Assembly: GCF_022132145.1 (NCBI RefSeq) | Contig: NZ_JAJISP010000002.1 | Span: forward strand, 124,001-188,000 | Length of the DNA stretch: 64,000 nt | Direction of reading: 5' to 3' | Source of the DNA: Pseudomonas sp. MMS21 TM103 | GTDB lineage: Bacteria; Pseudomonadota; Gammaproteobacteria; Pseudomonadales; Pseudomonadaceae | Shown: piece after piece, positions 17,598-25,384 of the stretch | Numbering within the stretch: the first letter of the stretch is position 1 | Layout: each line of letters starts with the position of its first letter | Notes under the pieces: generated by a model | The model's input: only the letters and a program-made list of their open reading frames with translations | Told to the model about the DNA's origin: nothing | Database searches by the model: none | Position numbers and translations under genes: made by a program

Positions 17598-19061
17598 ATG
17601 GTATTTGCAATTGTCTTGGTGCTAATCGTTGTGGCATCGGTACTGTTCCATGTACTGAGCCCTTGGCAGGCAACGGCGGCAGCCTCCAACTGGGGTTCGA
17701 TAGACGCCGCACTGTTTATCACCCTGCTCATCACCGGCATCTTCTTCATCGCCGTCACCCTGTTCATGGCGCTGGCGATCATTCGGTACCGCCATAAAGA
17801 AGGACGCCGGGCGGCCTATCAGCCCGAGAACAAGAAGCTGGAATGGTGGTTAATCGGCGTCACCAGCGTCGGCATCATCGGCCTGCTGGCACCGGGCCTG
17901 GTGGTGTACCACGACTTCGTCCGGGTGCCGCAAGGCGCTCATGTACTGGAAGTGGTTGCCCAACAGTGGCAGTGGTCTTTTCGCTTCCCGGGCCAGGACG
18001 GCAAGCTGGGCAAGTCGGATATCAAATGGGTCAACAGCGCCAACCCCTTCGGCCTCGACCCCGATGACCCGGTCGGCCAGGACGATGTGCTTATCCGCAA
18101 CAATGAAGTGCGCCTGCCGCTCGATCAACCGGTGAAGGTACTGCTGCGCTCCAAGGACGTGCTGCACAATTTCTATATCCCACAGATCCGCAGCAAGATG
18201 GACATGGTCCCCGGCATGGTCTCCCACTTCTGGTTCACCCCGACCAAACTCGGCACCTATGAAGTGTTGTGCGCCGAGTACTGCGGCCTGGCCCATTACA
18301 ATATGCGCGGCAACATGATCGTGGAGCAACCCGCAGCCTTCGAGCAGTGGCTGAACAGCCAGCCGACCTTTGCCCAGACCCTGCGTAGCGCCGCCAAACC
18401 CAGCCGTGAAAGCGTGCTGGAGCAGGGCCGCCAGTTGGCGCAGAACTATGGCTGCCTGGCCTGCCACAGCCTGGATGGCAGCGCCAGCTTAGGCCCGAGC
18501 TGGAAGGACCTGTATGGCCGCACCGAGCGGCTGGCCGACGGCAGCAGCGTGCAGGTCGACGAGGCTTACCTGAGTGAATCGATCCTCGAGCCCAAGGCCA
18601 AGCTGGTGCAAGGCTATCCGCCGGTCATGGTGCCCTACACTTTCAAGCAGGAGGAGCTGGATGCGTTGCTCGCCCTGATCAAGTCGCTCAGCGGCGCGAC
18701 GCCAGACGAACAGGCTCCAGCCGGCGCAGCGGCAGCCTCTGATGATCTGGCGGCGCAGGGCCGGCAACTGGCCAGTTCCCTCGGCTGCCTGACCTGCCAC
18801 AGCGTCGATGGCAAGCCGGGCGTCGGGCCGACGTGGCATGGCCTGTACGGCAAAACGGAGAGCCTGGACGACGGGACCTCGGTGGTGGTCGACGAGGCCT
18901 ATCTCAGGGAATCCATTCGCGATCCCAATGCGGTGATCGTCAAGGGATTTACCCCGATCATGCCGGCCTTCGAACTGACGGATGAGGAACTCGACGCCTT
19001 GGTCGCGTTGATCAAATCCACCGCCGGCGACGGAGACAGCACACCGGGAGCAGCACCCTAA
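17598..19061 (+). CDS. coxB: Cytochrome c oxidase subunit II with two fused cytochrome c domains
   Basis: A 487-residue membrane protein. Two N-terminal membrane segments (about 2-24 and 36-62) anchor a periplasmic cupredoxin domain with the CuA site CAEYCGLAHYNM starting at residue 225. Two cytochrome c domains follow in tandem, with heme sites CLACH (Cys286) and CLTCH (Cys397); the repeats are very similar, each starting GRQLA and ending LDAL(L/V)ALIKS. It accepts electrons and passes them to subunit I. The start ATG at 17598 leads straight into the first hydrophobic segment, with AGGA upstream. The fused heme domains mark a caa3/ccaa3-like oxidase rather than plain aa3. Confidence 0.9.
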   Translation: MVFAIVLVLIVVASVLFHVLSPWQATAAASNWGSIDAALFITLLITGIFFIAVTLFMALAIIRYRHKEGRRAAYQPENKKLEWWLIGVTSVGIIGLLAPGLVVYHDFVRVPQGAHVLEVVAQQWQWSFRFPGQDGKLGKSDIKWVNSANPFGLDPDDPVGQDDVLIRNNEVRLPLDQPVKVLLRSKDVLHNFYIPQIRSKMDMVPGMVSHFWFTPTKLGTYEVLCAEYCGLAHYNMRGNMIVEQPAAFEQWLNSQPTFAQTLRSAAKPSRESVLEQGRQLAQNYGCLACHSLDGSASLGPSWKDLYGRTERLADGSSVQVDEAYLSESILEPKAKLVQGYPPVMVPYTFKQEELDALLALIKSLSGATPDEQAPAGAAAASDDLAAQGRQLASSLGCLTCHSVDGKPGVGPTWHGLYGKTESLDDGTSVVVDEAYLRESIRDPNAVIVKGFTPIMPAFELTDEELDALVALIKSTAGDGDSTPGAAP

Positions 19062-19102
19062 GCCGCCAATATGCACTCAACCCTCACCCGGAGGATGATG
19101 TG

Positions 19103-20878
19103 ATGGCCTACGCGGAACAGGTCGAAACAGAGGCTCTACACGAACCCAAGAGCTTCCTGACCCGCTATATCTGGAGCCAGGACCACAAGGTCATAGCCAT
19201 TCAGTATGCCTTGACGGCGATCTTCGTCGGCCTGATAGCCCTGGTCTTGTCCGGCCTGATGCGCATGCAACTGGGTTTCCCCGGCAGTATCGGGTTCATG
19301 GACGCCGGCGCCTATTATCAGGCGATGACCATGCACGGCATGATCATGGTCATCTACCTGCTCACCGCCCTGTTCCTCGGCGGCTTCGGCAACTACCTGA
19401 TCCCGCTGATGGTGGGATCGCGCGACATGGTCTTCCCCTATGTCAACATGCTCAGCTACTGGTTCTACCTGCTCTCGGTAATTATCCTGCTCGCCAGCTT
19501 CTTCGCCCCCGGCGGCCCCACCGGTGCGGGCTGGACCCTCTACCCACCGCAGTCCATCACCCAGGGCACCCCGGGCACCGAATGGGGCATCGTGCTGATG
19601 CTGGTGTCCCTGGCGATTTTCATCGTCGCCGCCACCATGGGCGGCTTGAACTACGTGACCACGGTGCTGCAGGCGCGCACCCATGGCATGACCCTGATGC
19701 GCATGCCGCTGTCGGTCTGGGGCATCTTCATGGCCTCGATCCTGGCCCTGCTGGCCTTCCCGGCATTGTTCGTCAGCGCGGTGATGATGCTGTTCGACAA
19801 GCTGCTGGGCACCAGCTTCTTCATGCCGGCGATCATCTCGATGGGCCAGTCACTGGAGCACCAGGGCGGCAGCCCGATCCTGTTCCAGCACCTGTTCTGG
19901 TTCTTCGGCCACCCGGAGGTCTACATCGTCGCCCTGCCTGCCTTCGGCCTGGTCTCGGACCTGATCAGCACCCATGCACGCAAGAACATCTTCGGCTACC
20001 GCATGATGGTCTGGGCCATAGTCGCGATTGGCGTGCTCAGCTTCGTGGTCTGGGCGCACCACATGTATGTCAGCGGCATGAACCCCTACTTCGGCTTTTT
20101 CTTCGCCACCACCACCTTGATCATCGCGGTGCCGACCGCGCTTAAGGTCTACAACTGGGTGCTGACCCTGTGGCAGGGCGACATCCACCTGACCGTGCCC
20201 ATGCTGTTCGCCCTGGCCTTTATCCTCACCTTCCTGGTCGGCGGCCTGACCGGGCTGTTTCTCGGCAATGTGATCGTCGACATCCCGCTATCGGACACCT
20301 ATTTCGTGGTTGCCCACTTCCACATGGTCATGGGCGTCGCGCCGATCCTGGTGGTGTTCGGCGCCATCTACCATTGGTACCCGAAAATAACCGGGCGCAT
20401 GATGAATGAGCGCCTGGGTAAGCTGCATTTCTGGATCACCTTCCTCGGCACCTACGCCATCTACTTTCCCATGCACTACCTGGGTTTCCTCGGTATGCCG
20501 CGGCGCTACTACGCCTACGAGGACTATGCGTTCATCCCGCAGTCGGCGCAGGACCTCAACGCCTTCATCACCGTGGCCGCCCTGACGGTCGGCGTGACCC
20601 AGCTGCTGTTCCTGGTCAACCTGGCCTGGAGCGCCTTCAACGGCAAGCCCGCCGGTGGCAATCCCTGGAAAGCCACCAGCCTGGAATGGCAGACGCCGCA
20701 AACCCCGCCGGTCCATGGCAACTGGGGCACCAAGCTGCCAGTGGTGCACCGCTGGGCCTATGACTACAGCGTGCCGGGAATCGAACAGGATTTTGTCCCG
20801 CAGACGGTGTCCGCCGAGGAGTTGGAGCGTATGCGTCAGCGCGACAGCAAGACCACCCCAGCGGATGAACGACCATGA
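19103..20878 (+). CDS. coxA: Cytochrome c oxidase subunit I
   Basis: A 591-residue heme-copper oxidase subunit I with about 12 membrane segments. The CuB/heme motif is FFGHPEVYIVALPAFG, with the crosslinking His-Tyr pair and the D-channel glutamate of A1-type enzymes. AHHMYVSGMNPY supplies the two further CuB histidines, HFHMVMG the heme a and a3 ligands, and AVPTALKVYNW the K-channel lysine. The D-channel entry aspartate is kept in GSRDMVFP. GGAGG is eight bases before the ATG at 19103; a GTG three bases earlier is less likely. The stop overlaps the next gene's start. Confidence 0.95.
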   Translation: MAYAEQVETEALHEPKSFLTRYIWSQDHKVIAIQYALTAIFVGLIALVLSGLMRMQLGFPGSIGFMDAGAYYQAMTMHGMIMVIYLLTALFLGGFGNYLIPLMVGSRDMVFPYVNMLSYWFYLLSVIILLASFFAPGGPTGAGWTLYPPQSITQGTPGTEWGIVLMLVSLAIFIVAATMGGLNYVTTVLQARTHGMTLMRMPLSVWGIFMASILALLAFPALFVSAVMMLFDKLLGTSFFMPAIISMGQSLEHQGGSPILFQHLFWFFGHPEVYIVALPAFGLVSDLISTHARKNIFGYRMMVWAIVAIGVLSFVVWAHHMYVSGMNPYFGFFFATTTLIIAVPTALKVYNWVLTLWQGDIHLTVPMLFALAFILTFLVGGLTGLFLGNVIVDIPLSDTYFVVAHFHMVMGVAPILVVFGAIYHWYPKITGRMMNERLGKLHFWITFLGTYAIYFPMHYLGFLGMPRRYYAYEDYAFIPQSAQDLNAFITVAALTVGVTQLLFLVNLAWSAFNGKPAGGNPWKATSLEWQTPQTPPVHGNWGTKLPVVHRWAYDYSVPGIEQDFVPQTVSAEELERMRQRDSKTTPADERP

Positions 20879-21564
20879 GCCGGCTGCTATTGAGGAACAC
20901 CGACAGCTTCGAGCCCAGTGGCGGCTGGAACCCCAGCGCGGGCATTCCCAGCCCTGCCGCGATGGATAGCGCACGCACGGCAAGAGTCGGCCTGCGCCTG
21001 TTGCTCGCGGTGGTCAGTTCGCTCTTCCTGCTGTTCCTGATCGCCTTCATCATCCGCTCGCAGGTACCCGACTGGCAGCCCCTGACCGAACCGCTGGCGC
21101 CTCTGGCCCAGACCAACGCGCTCTGGCTGAATAGCGCCGCACTGATAGGCGCCAGCATCGCCCTGCAGTGGGCCCGGGTGGCCGCCCGCCGGGGCAACGC
21201 GCAGGCGACGCTGGCCGGCTTCACCCTCGGCGGCGTGCTGGCGATCGCCTTCCTGCTGGGCCAACTCTGGGTCTGGCAGCTATTCGCCGCCTGGGGCTAT
21301 TTCGTCGCCAGCAACCCGGCCAACAGCTTCTTCTACCTGCTGACCGGCCTGCACGGCCTGCACCTGCTGGGCGGCCTGGTGGCCTGGGGCAGAACCCTGG
21401 TCAAGTTCCTGCGGCGCGTGCCCCTGGCGCGGCTCGCCGGCAGCGTCGAACTCTGCGCCATCTACTGGCATTACCTGCTGGGGCTTTGGCTGCTGCTCTT
21501 CGCCCTGCTGACCAGTACACCGCAAACCTATGAGGCCATCGCCGCATTCTGCGGCCTGAGGTGA
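20875..21564 (+). CDS. Oxidase subunit III-like membrane protein
   Basis: A 229-residue protein of the heme-copper oxidase subunit III family. It has a short soluble N-terminus and five or so membrane segments; GLHGLHLLGGLVAW and LCAIYWHYLLGLWLLLF are subunit III helix motifs. It is translationally coupled to coxA by an ATGA overlap and followed by a second, more typical subunit III. The two may form a split or duplicated subunit III in one complex. The WNPSAG stretch near the N-terminus has no function I can assign. Confidence 0.85.
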   Translation: MSRLLLRNTDSFEPSGGWNPSAGIPSPAAMDSARTARVGLRLLLAVVSSLFLLFLIAFIIRSQVPDWQPLTEPLAPLAQTNALWLNSAALIGASIALQWARVAARRGNAQATLAGFTLGGVLAIAFLLGQLWVWQLFAAWGYFVASNPANSFFYLLTGLHGLHLLGGLVAWGRTLVKFLRRVPLARLAGSVELCAIYWHYLLGLWLLLFALLTSTPQTYEAIAAFCGLR

Positions 21565-21568
21565 AGCC

Positions 21569-22276
21569 ATGGCAGCGCACTCAGCAACACCCATAGATCG
21601 CCCAGAGCTTGCACCCGATGCATCTGCCGCGGGCTGGCAGGGCATCACCCGCGACTGGTCGTCGGATAAGGATGCGTTCAAGCAGGTGCCCTGGGGCAAG
21701 GCGATGATGTGGATCTTCCTGCTCAGCGACACCTTTATCTTCACCTGTTTCCTGACCGGCTACATGGCGGTGCGCATCAGCAGCACCGAGCCCTGGCCGA
21801 ACACCAGCGAAGTCTTCGCCCTGACCATCGCCGGCAACCACATCCCGCTGATCCTGATCGCCATCATGACGTTCGTGCTGATCAGCAGCAGCGGCACCAT
21901 GGCCATGGCAGTCAACTACGCCTACCGCCGCAACCGCGGCAGGACCGCCGCCCTGATGCTGGCCACCGCCTTCTGTGGCGTGGCCTTCGTCAGCATGCAG
22001 GCGTTCGAATGGAGCAAGCTGATCGCCGAAGGCGTTCGCCCCTGGGGCAACCCCATGGGTGCGGCGCAATTCGGCGCGAGCTTTTTCATGATCACCGGAT
22101 TCCACGGTCTGCACGTGTCGATCGGCGTGCTCTACCTGTGCATCATTGCGCGGAAGGTATGGCGCGGGGACTACGAGCGTTCCGGCAACTACCAGAACGT
22201 CGAGATAGCCGGGCTGTACTGGCACTTCGTCGACCTGGTATGGGTGTTTATCTTCGCTTTCTTCTATCTCTGGTAG
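21569..22276 (+). CDS. coxC: Cytochrome c oxidase subunit III
   Basis: A 235-residue subunit III with five to six membrane segments. KAMMWIFLLSDTFIFTCFLTG, FEWSKLI, TGFHGLHVSIG and the C-terminal GLYWHFVDLVWVFIFAFFYLW are all conserved subunit III blocks. It stabilises subunit I and the proton input path. The gene starts four bases after the preceding subunit III-like gene. This is the closer match to classical CoxC of the two. Confidence 0.9.
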   Translation: MAAHSATPIDRPELAPDASAAGWQGITRDWSSDKDAFKQVPWGKAMMWIFLLSDTFIFTCFLTGYMAVRISSTEPWPNTSEVFALTIAGNHIPLILIAIMTFVLISSSGTMAMAVNYAYRRNRGRTAALMLATAFCGVAFVSMQAFEWSKLIAEGVRPWGNPMGAAQFGASFFMITGFHGLHVSIGVLYLCIIARKVWRGDYERSGNYQNVEIAGLYWHFVDLVWVFIFAFFYLW

Positions 22277-22297
22277 CGCTGCAGAGGAGCACTGGCC

Positions 22298-22633
22298 ATG
22301 ACGCACACCGGACAACAGCATCCGATCAGCCTGTACCTGAAGATCTGGGGGCTGCTATTCGTCCTCAGCACCTTCTCCTACCTGGTCGACTACTTCCACT
22401 TTGCCGGCTACCTCAGGTGGACGCTGATCATCACCTTCATGCTGCTGAAGGCCGGGTTGATCGTCGCCATCTTCATGCACATGGCCTGGGAACGCCTGGC
22501 CATGGTCTACGCCATTCTGGTGCCGCCCCTGTGCCTACTGGTACTGGTGGGGCTGATGGTCAGCGAGGCGGACTACATTTTCCTCAGCCGGGTGCTTTTC
22601 TTTGGCCAAGGCTTAACCACGCCGTCACCTTGA
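22298..22633 (+). CDS. Prokaryotic cytochrome c oxidase subunit IV
   Basis: A 111-residue protein with three membrane segments, fitting the small subunit IV of bacterial caa3/bo3-type oxidases (cytochrome C oxidase subunit IV family). LYLKIWGLLFVLSTFSYLVD, LLKAGLIVAIFMHM and the third hydrophobic helix near residues 70-90 are diagnostic. GAGGAG precedes the ATG. It closes the oxidase cluster, and no assembly genes (ctaG, surf1, heme a synthase) are seen next to it. Confidence 0.85.
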   Translation: MTHTGQQHPISLYLKIWGLLFVLSTFSYLVDYFHFAGYLRWTLIITFMLLKAGLIVAIFMHMAWERLAMVYAILVPPLCLLVLVGLMVSEADYIFLSRVLFFGQGLTTPSP

Positions 22634-22662
22634 TGACCCCGGCGGTTGCGGTAATCACGGCT

Positions 22663-23217
22663 CTAGATCGTTCGCTTGAACTGATGCCATCTGTGTAGCC
22701 AGGCCACGATCCAGTGCGGGGCCGCCGAGCCCGTTCCGGCAACCTGCAGCCGCGGATGATGGTTGACCACCTGCTCCAGCACGGCCTCCTGTTCCGGCTC
22801 GACATCGACAAAAAAGACGTGCTTGCCCTCTTGGAGATTCTTCCTGAAACGGCGGAAGTGGGTATTGGGCACCTGGATGCCGAAAAAACCACCTTCCCAA
22901 GTACAGAAACCCAGCAGCACGATCGCCAGGAAGATAAAGGGCACCCACCCTGCAGCGGTTGCGGTCCACCCCAGCAGGTAGGCGCCACCTAGCATCAGCG
23001 AGGCAAGTACCACACCGACGACTGCACCAATCTCTCCGGAGTGAACGACATCCTGCTTCATGAAGGAAGGCACATCGTGCAGGTGATGTTGTTCGACATC
23101 GGCGTCCTTTTCACTGAGCACGTGAATCTGCTCGGTGCTGATGCCATTGGCCTCCAACTCCTGCTCGACGGTTTCAAGATCGTCGAGATTGTCACTGGTG
23201 TAATAGTGCCTATTCAT
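22663..23217 (-). CDS. Small two-helix membrane protein, unknown function
   Basis: A 184-residue protein with an N-terminal soluble part (ETVEQELEANGISTEQIHVL) resembling the small alpha/beta domain of proteins that pair with two membrane segments, here about residues 65-85 and 91-110, followed by a charged C-terminal domain. Similar proteins are often labelled magnesium transporter-like or DUF1269-type, but I cannot support a transport role. The N-terminal histidine/acidic stretch DADVEQHHLHDV could bind metal. The gene converges with the oxidase cluster and has GGAGGT upstream. Confidence 0.65.
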   Translation of the reverse strand: MNRHYYTSDNLDDLETVEQELEANGISTEQIHVLSEKDADVEQHHLHDVPSFMKQDVVHSGEIGAVVGVVLASLMLGGAYLLGWTATAAGWVPFIFLAIVLLGFCTWEGGFFGIQVPNTHFRRFRKNLQEGKHVFFVDVEPEQEAVLEQVVNHHPRLQVAGTGSAAPHWIVAWLHRWHQFKRTI

Positions 23218-23659
23218 GACGTACCTCCCATCTAGCGTAGCCGCCTCTGCAGCATCGCAATCGCCCGGCCATCAGCGAACGAGCCCTCCAGCCCGGTGCA
23301 GCGACATGGGCCTTTTTTCTCTTGTTCGATCAACTATAAGTATAGGTGCCGCGATAAAAACAACAATCAAGCAAAAGTCAAGGCTAAAAATCAAAACCTC
23401 TCAAAAATACTCGACTTAGAGCCCAGATCACGGATTCAGACCATAACTGCAGCCTTAGGCCTTTCTGACCAATGGAGCCGCGCTGGCGCCTGTGCACTAG
23501 AGGTTGTGAAAGAACTATCGACCACAGCGGTCGCCTGCCACACCTCAACTGACGATCCCGCCCCATCTCGGCGCACAAACAAGCATCACGCTCCTTTTTG
23601 CACCACAAACAGCACCAGGCGTTACCTGGATATCCCCTGAAACCGTTGAGTTCCTCTAT
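23218..23659. promoter_or_regulatory. Intergenic region upstream of nasA with NtrC-like half sites
   Basis: About 440 bases without a convincing gene, AT-rich in the middle (23330-23420). Two GCACCA half sites at 23600-23605 and 23612-23617 lie about 45-60 bases upstream of the sigma-54 promoter at 23660 and resemble half of the NtrC consensus. They are direct rather than inverted, so the assignment is weak. Confidence 0.35.
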
Positions 23660-23675
23660 TGGCTCGGGTCTTGCT
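23660..23675 (+). promoter_or_regulatory. Sigma-54 promoter of nasA
   Basis: TGGCTCGGGTCTTGCT carries GG (23661-23662) and GC (23673-23674) ten bases apart. Transcription would start near 23686, just ahead of the P1 stem at 23690, so nearly the whole 5' end of the RNA is the ANTAR leader. Confidence 0.75.
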
Positions 23676-23689
23676 AAGACATTGCCATA

Positions 23690-23773
23690 GGCAGCCAATG
23701 GCGGCTGCCCTCATGAACGACAAAGACGTCGCCTCACCCTCGCCCAAGCGCGAACGGTGACGCGGCGTTTTTT
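23690..23773 (+). terminator. ANTAR-type attenuator leader of nasA
   Basis: P1 is the perfect stem GGCAGCC/GGCTGCC (23690-23709) with loop AATGGC. P2 is CGAC/GTCG (23718-23731) with loop AAAGAC. Both hexaloops have A1 and G4. P2 overlaps the 5' arm of a terminator, 23726-23738 pairing with 23756-23768 (one wobble and one mismatch), followed by TTTTTT to 23773. This is the arrangement bound by NasR/NasT-type antiterminators. Confidence 0.8.
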
Positions 23774-23893
23774 AGTTTCTGCCCCAACGCCTGGGGATGG
23801 TGGCTCCTCTGCGATCCAGAGGTTCTGCTTGTCACTCTCTCAACCCAGCTGTGGCCTCGGCCGCAGGGCCTTGCACCACAAGTGCATAGCCTC

Positions 23894-23959
23894 CCCGGCC
23901 AGTTGCGGTTCGCCGTGTCCACGACCACGACGAACCATAACTGGCCGGGACCCTTTTTT
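23894..23959 (+). terminator. Second intrinsic terminator-like hairpin just before nasA
   Basis: CCCGGCCAGTT (23894-23904) pairs with AACTGGCCGGG (23939-23949), continued after a 2x2 internal loop by GGTTCG (23907-23912) with CGAACC (23931-23936). A run of six T (23954-23959) follows. It stops 16 bases before the nasA ATG and over 120 bases after the ANTAR terminator, so the leader has two terminators in series. No hexaloop pair accompanies it. Confidence 0.7.
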
Positions 23960-23975
23960 GCTGACGAGGTATTCG

Positions 23976-25187
23976 ATGAATAACAGTTTCTGGAAAGCCG
24001 GCCATACACCGACACTGTTCGCCGCCTTCCTCTATTTCGACTTGAGCTTCATGGTCTGGTACCTCCTCGGCCCCCTGGCCGTGCAAATTGCTACCGACCT
24101 CGACCTGACGGCGCAACAACGCGGCCTGATGGTCGCCACGCCGATCCTGGCAGGCGCCATACTGCGCCTGCTCATGGGTTTTCTGGCCGATCGGCTATCG
24201 CCCAAGACGGCCGGCCTGATTGGCCAGGTAGTAGTCATAGTGGCGTTGTTCTGCGCCTGGCAGATCGGCATTCAAACCTATGAGCAGGCACTGTTATTCG
24301 GCCTGTTTCTCGGTTTTGCCGGCGCCGCCTTTGCCGTGGCCCTGCCGCTGGCCTCGCAGTGGTATCCGCCGCAGCACCAGGGCAAAGCCATGGGCATCGC
24401 CGGCGCGGGCAATTCCGGCACCGTATTGGCCGCTTTGTTCGCCCCGGGCCTGGCGGCGCTGTTCGGCTGGCAGAACGTGTTCGGCTGGGCGCTGATCCCG
24501 TTGCTGCTGACCTTGGTGATCTTTGCCTTTATGGCGAAGAACTCGCCTGAGCGGCCCAAGCCGAAGGCCGCGGCCGACTACTTGCGCGCCCTGGGCGACC
24601 GCGACAGCTGGTGGTTCATGTTTTTCTACAGTGTCACCTTCGGTGGTTTCATCGGCCTGGCCAGTGCCCTGCCCGGTTACTTCAGCGATCAATACGGGCT
24701 TAGCCCGGTGACCGCCGGCTACTACACCGCCGCATGCGTCTTTGCCGGCAGCCTGCTGCGCCCGCTCGGCGGCGCCCTGGCCGACCGCATTGGTGGCATC
24801 CGCGCCCTGCTGATGATGTATACCCTCGCCTCGCTGAGCATCGCCGCCGTCGGCTTCAATCTGTCCAGCTCCACTGCCGCTTTGGCCTTGTTCGTCACCG
24901 CCATGCTCGGCCTGGGTGCGGGCAATGGCGCTGTGTTCCAACTGGTGCCACAGCGCTTTCGTCGGGAGATTGGCGTCATGACCGGCTTGATCGGCATGGC
25001 CGGCGGTATCGGCGGATTTCTCCTGGCCGCAGGCCTGGGGGCGATCAAGCAGCAGACCGGCGACTACCAGTTGGCCTTGTGGTTTTTTGCCAGCCTCGGT
25101 GTACTGGCCTGGTTCGGCCTGTATAGCGTCAAACGCCGCTGGCGCACCACTTGGGGCTCGGCCGCAGTGACCGCAGCCCGAGTGTAA
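23976..25187 (+). CDS. nasA: MFS nitrate/nitrite transporter
   Basis: A 403-residue major facilitator of the NarK/NasA nitrate-nitrite porter family with about 12 membrane segments. GFLADRLSPKTAGLIG after the second segment is the MFS loop 2-3 motif, GNSGTVLAALFAPGLAALFGW is the nitrate signature glycine-rich helix, and a second one (GMAGGIGGFLLAAGLG) lies in the C-terminal half. The start was set at 23976 with GAGG upstream; the longer frame would translate the leader hairpins. It imports nitrate for NasC. With nrtABC this gives two nitrate uptake routes. Confidence 0.9.
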   Translation: MNNSFWKAGHTPTLFAAFLYFDLSFMVWYLLGPLAVQIATDLDLTAQQRGLMVATPILAGAILRLLMGFLADRLSPKTAGLIGQVVVIVALFCAWQIGIQTYEQALLFGLFLGFAGAAFAVALPLASQWYPPQHQGKAMGIAGAGNSGTVLAALFAPGLAALFGWQNVFGWALIPLLLTLVIFAFMAKNSPERPKPKAAADYLRALGDRDSWWFMFFYSVTFGGFIGLASALPGYFSDQYGLSPVTAGYYTAACVFAGSLLRPLGGALADRIGGIRALLMMYTLASLSIAAVGFNLSSSTAALALFVTAMLGLGAGNGAVFQLVPQRFRREIGVMTGLIGMAGGIGGFLLAAGLGAIKQQTGDYQLALWFFASLGVLAWFGLYSVKRRWRTTWGSAAVTAARV

Positions 25188-25193
25188 TTGCAT

Positions 25194-25233
25194 GGCGCAG
25201 GGTGGATCGGCAAGGTGCGATCCACCCTGCGCC
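25194..25233. repeat. Perfect 16-bp inverted repeat after nasA
   Basis: GGCGCAGGGTGGATCG (25194-25209) and its exact complement CGATCCACCCTGCGCC (25218-25233) surround an eight-base loop. No T-run follows on either side, so it is more like a dispersed extragenic palindrome than a terminator. It may limit read-through or RNA decay between nasA and the kinase gene. Confidence 0.7.
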
Positions 25234-25247
25234 CAACCCCGGGAGGA

Positions 25248-25360
25248 TTGAGGCAAAGGCGGGGCTGACTGGCAGAGTTGAATCGCACTGGTCAGGAACG
25301 ATGGGTGAAGCCGGCAACGGCCAACCCTGCAGCCATGCCCCGGCCCCGCCTTTGCCTCAA
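25248..25360. repeat. 113-bp segment bounded by perfect 18-bp inverted repeats
   Basis: TTGAGGCAAAGGCGGGGC (25248-25265) recurs in exact inverted form at 25343-25360, with 77 bases between. The right arm ends 24 bases before the kinase ATG. The arrangement could be a small mobile-element remnant (MITE-like) or a long-range hairpin in the kinase mRNA leader. No flanking target duplication was seen. Confidence 0.65.
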
Positions 25361-25384
25361 CCCTTCATCCTCAGGAACGCCGCC

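Noticed and set aside
23296..23640. 114-residue frame before nasA
   Set aside because: Lies in AT-rich intergenic DNA, has no ribosome binding site and unusual composition; more likely promoter-upstream DNA.
23757..23975. N-terminal extension of nasA
   Set aside because: Would translate the attenuator and second terminator; the ATG at 23976 has a good ribosome binding site and begins the transporter domain.
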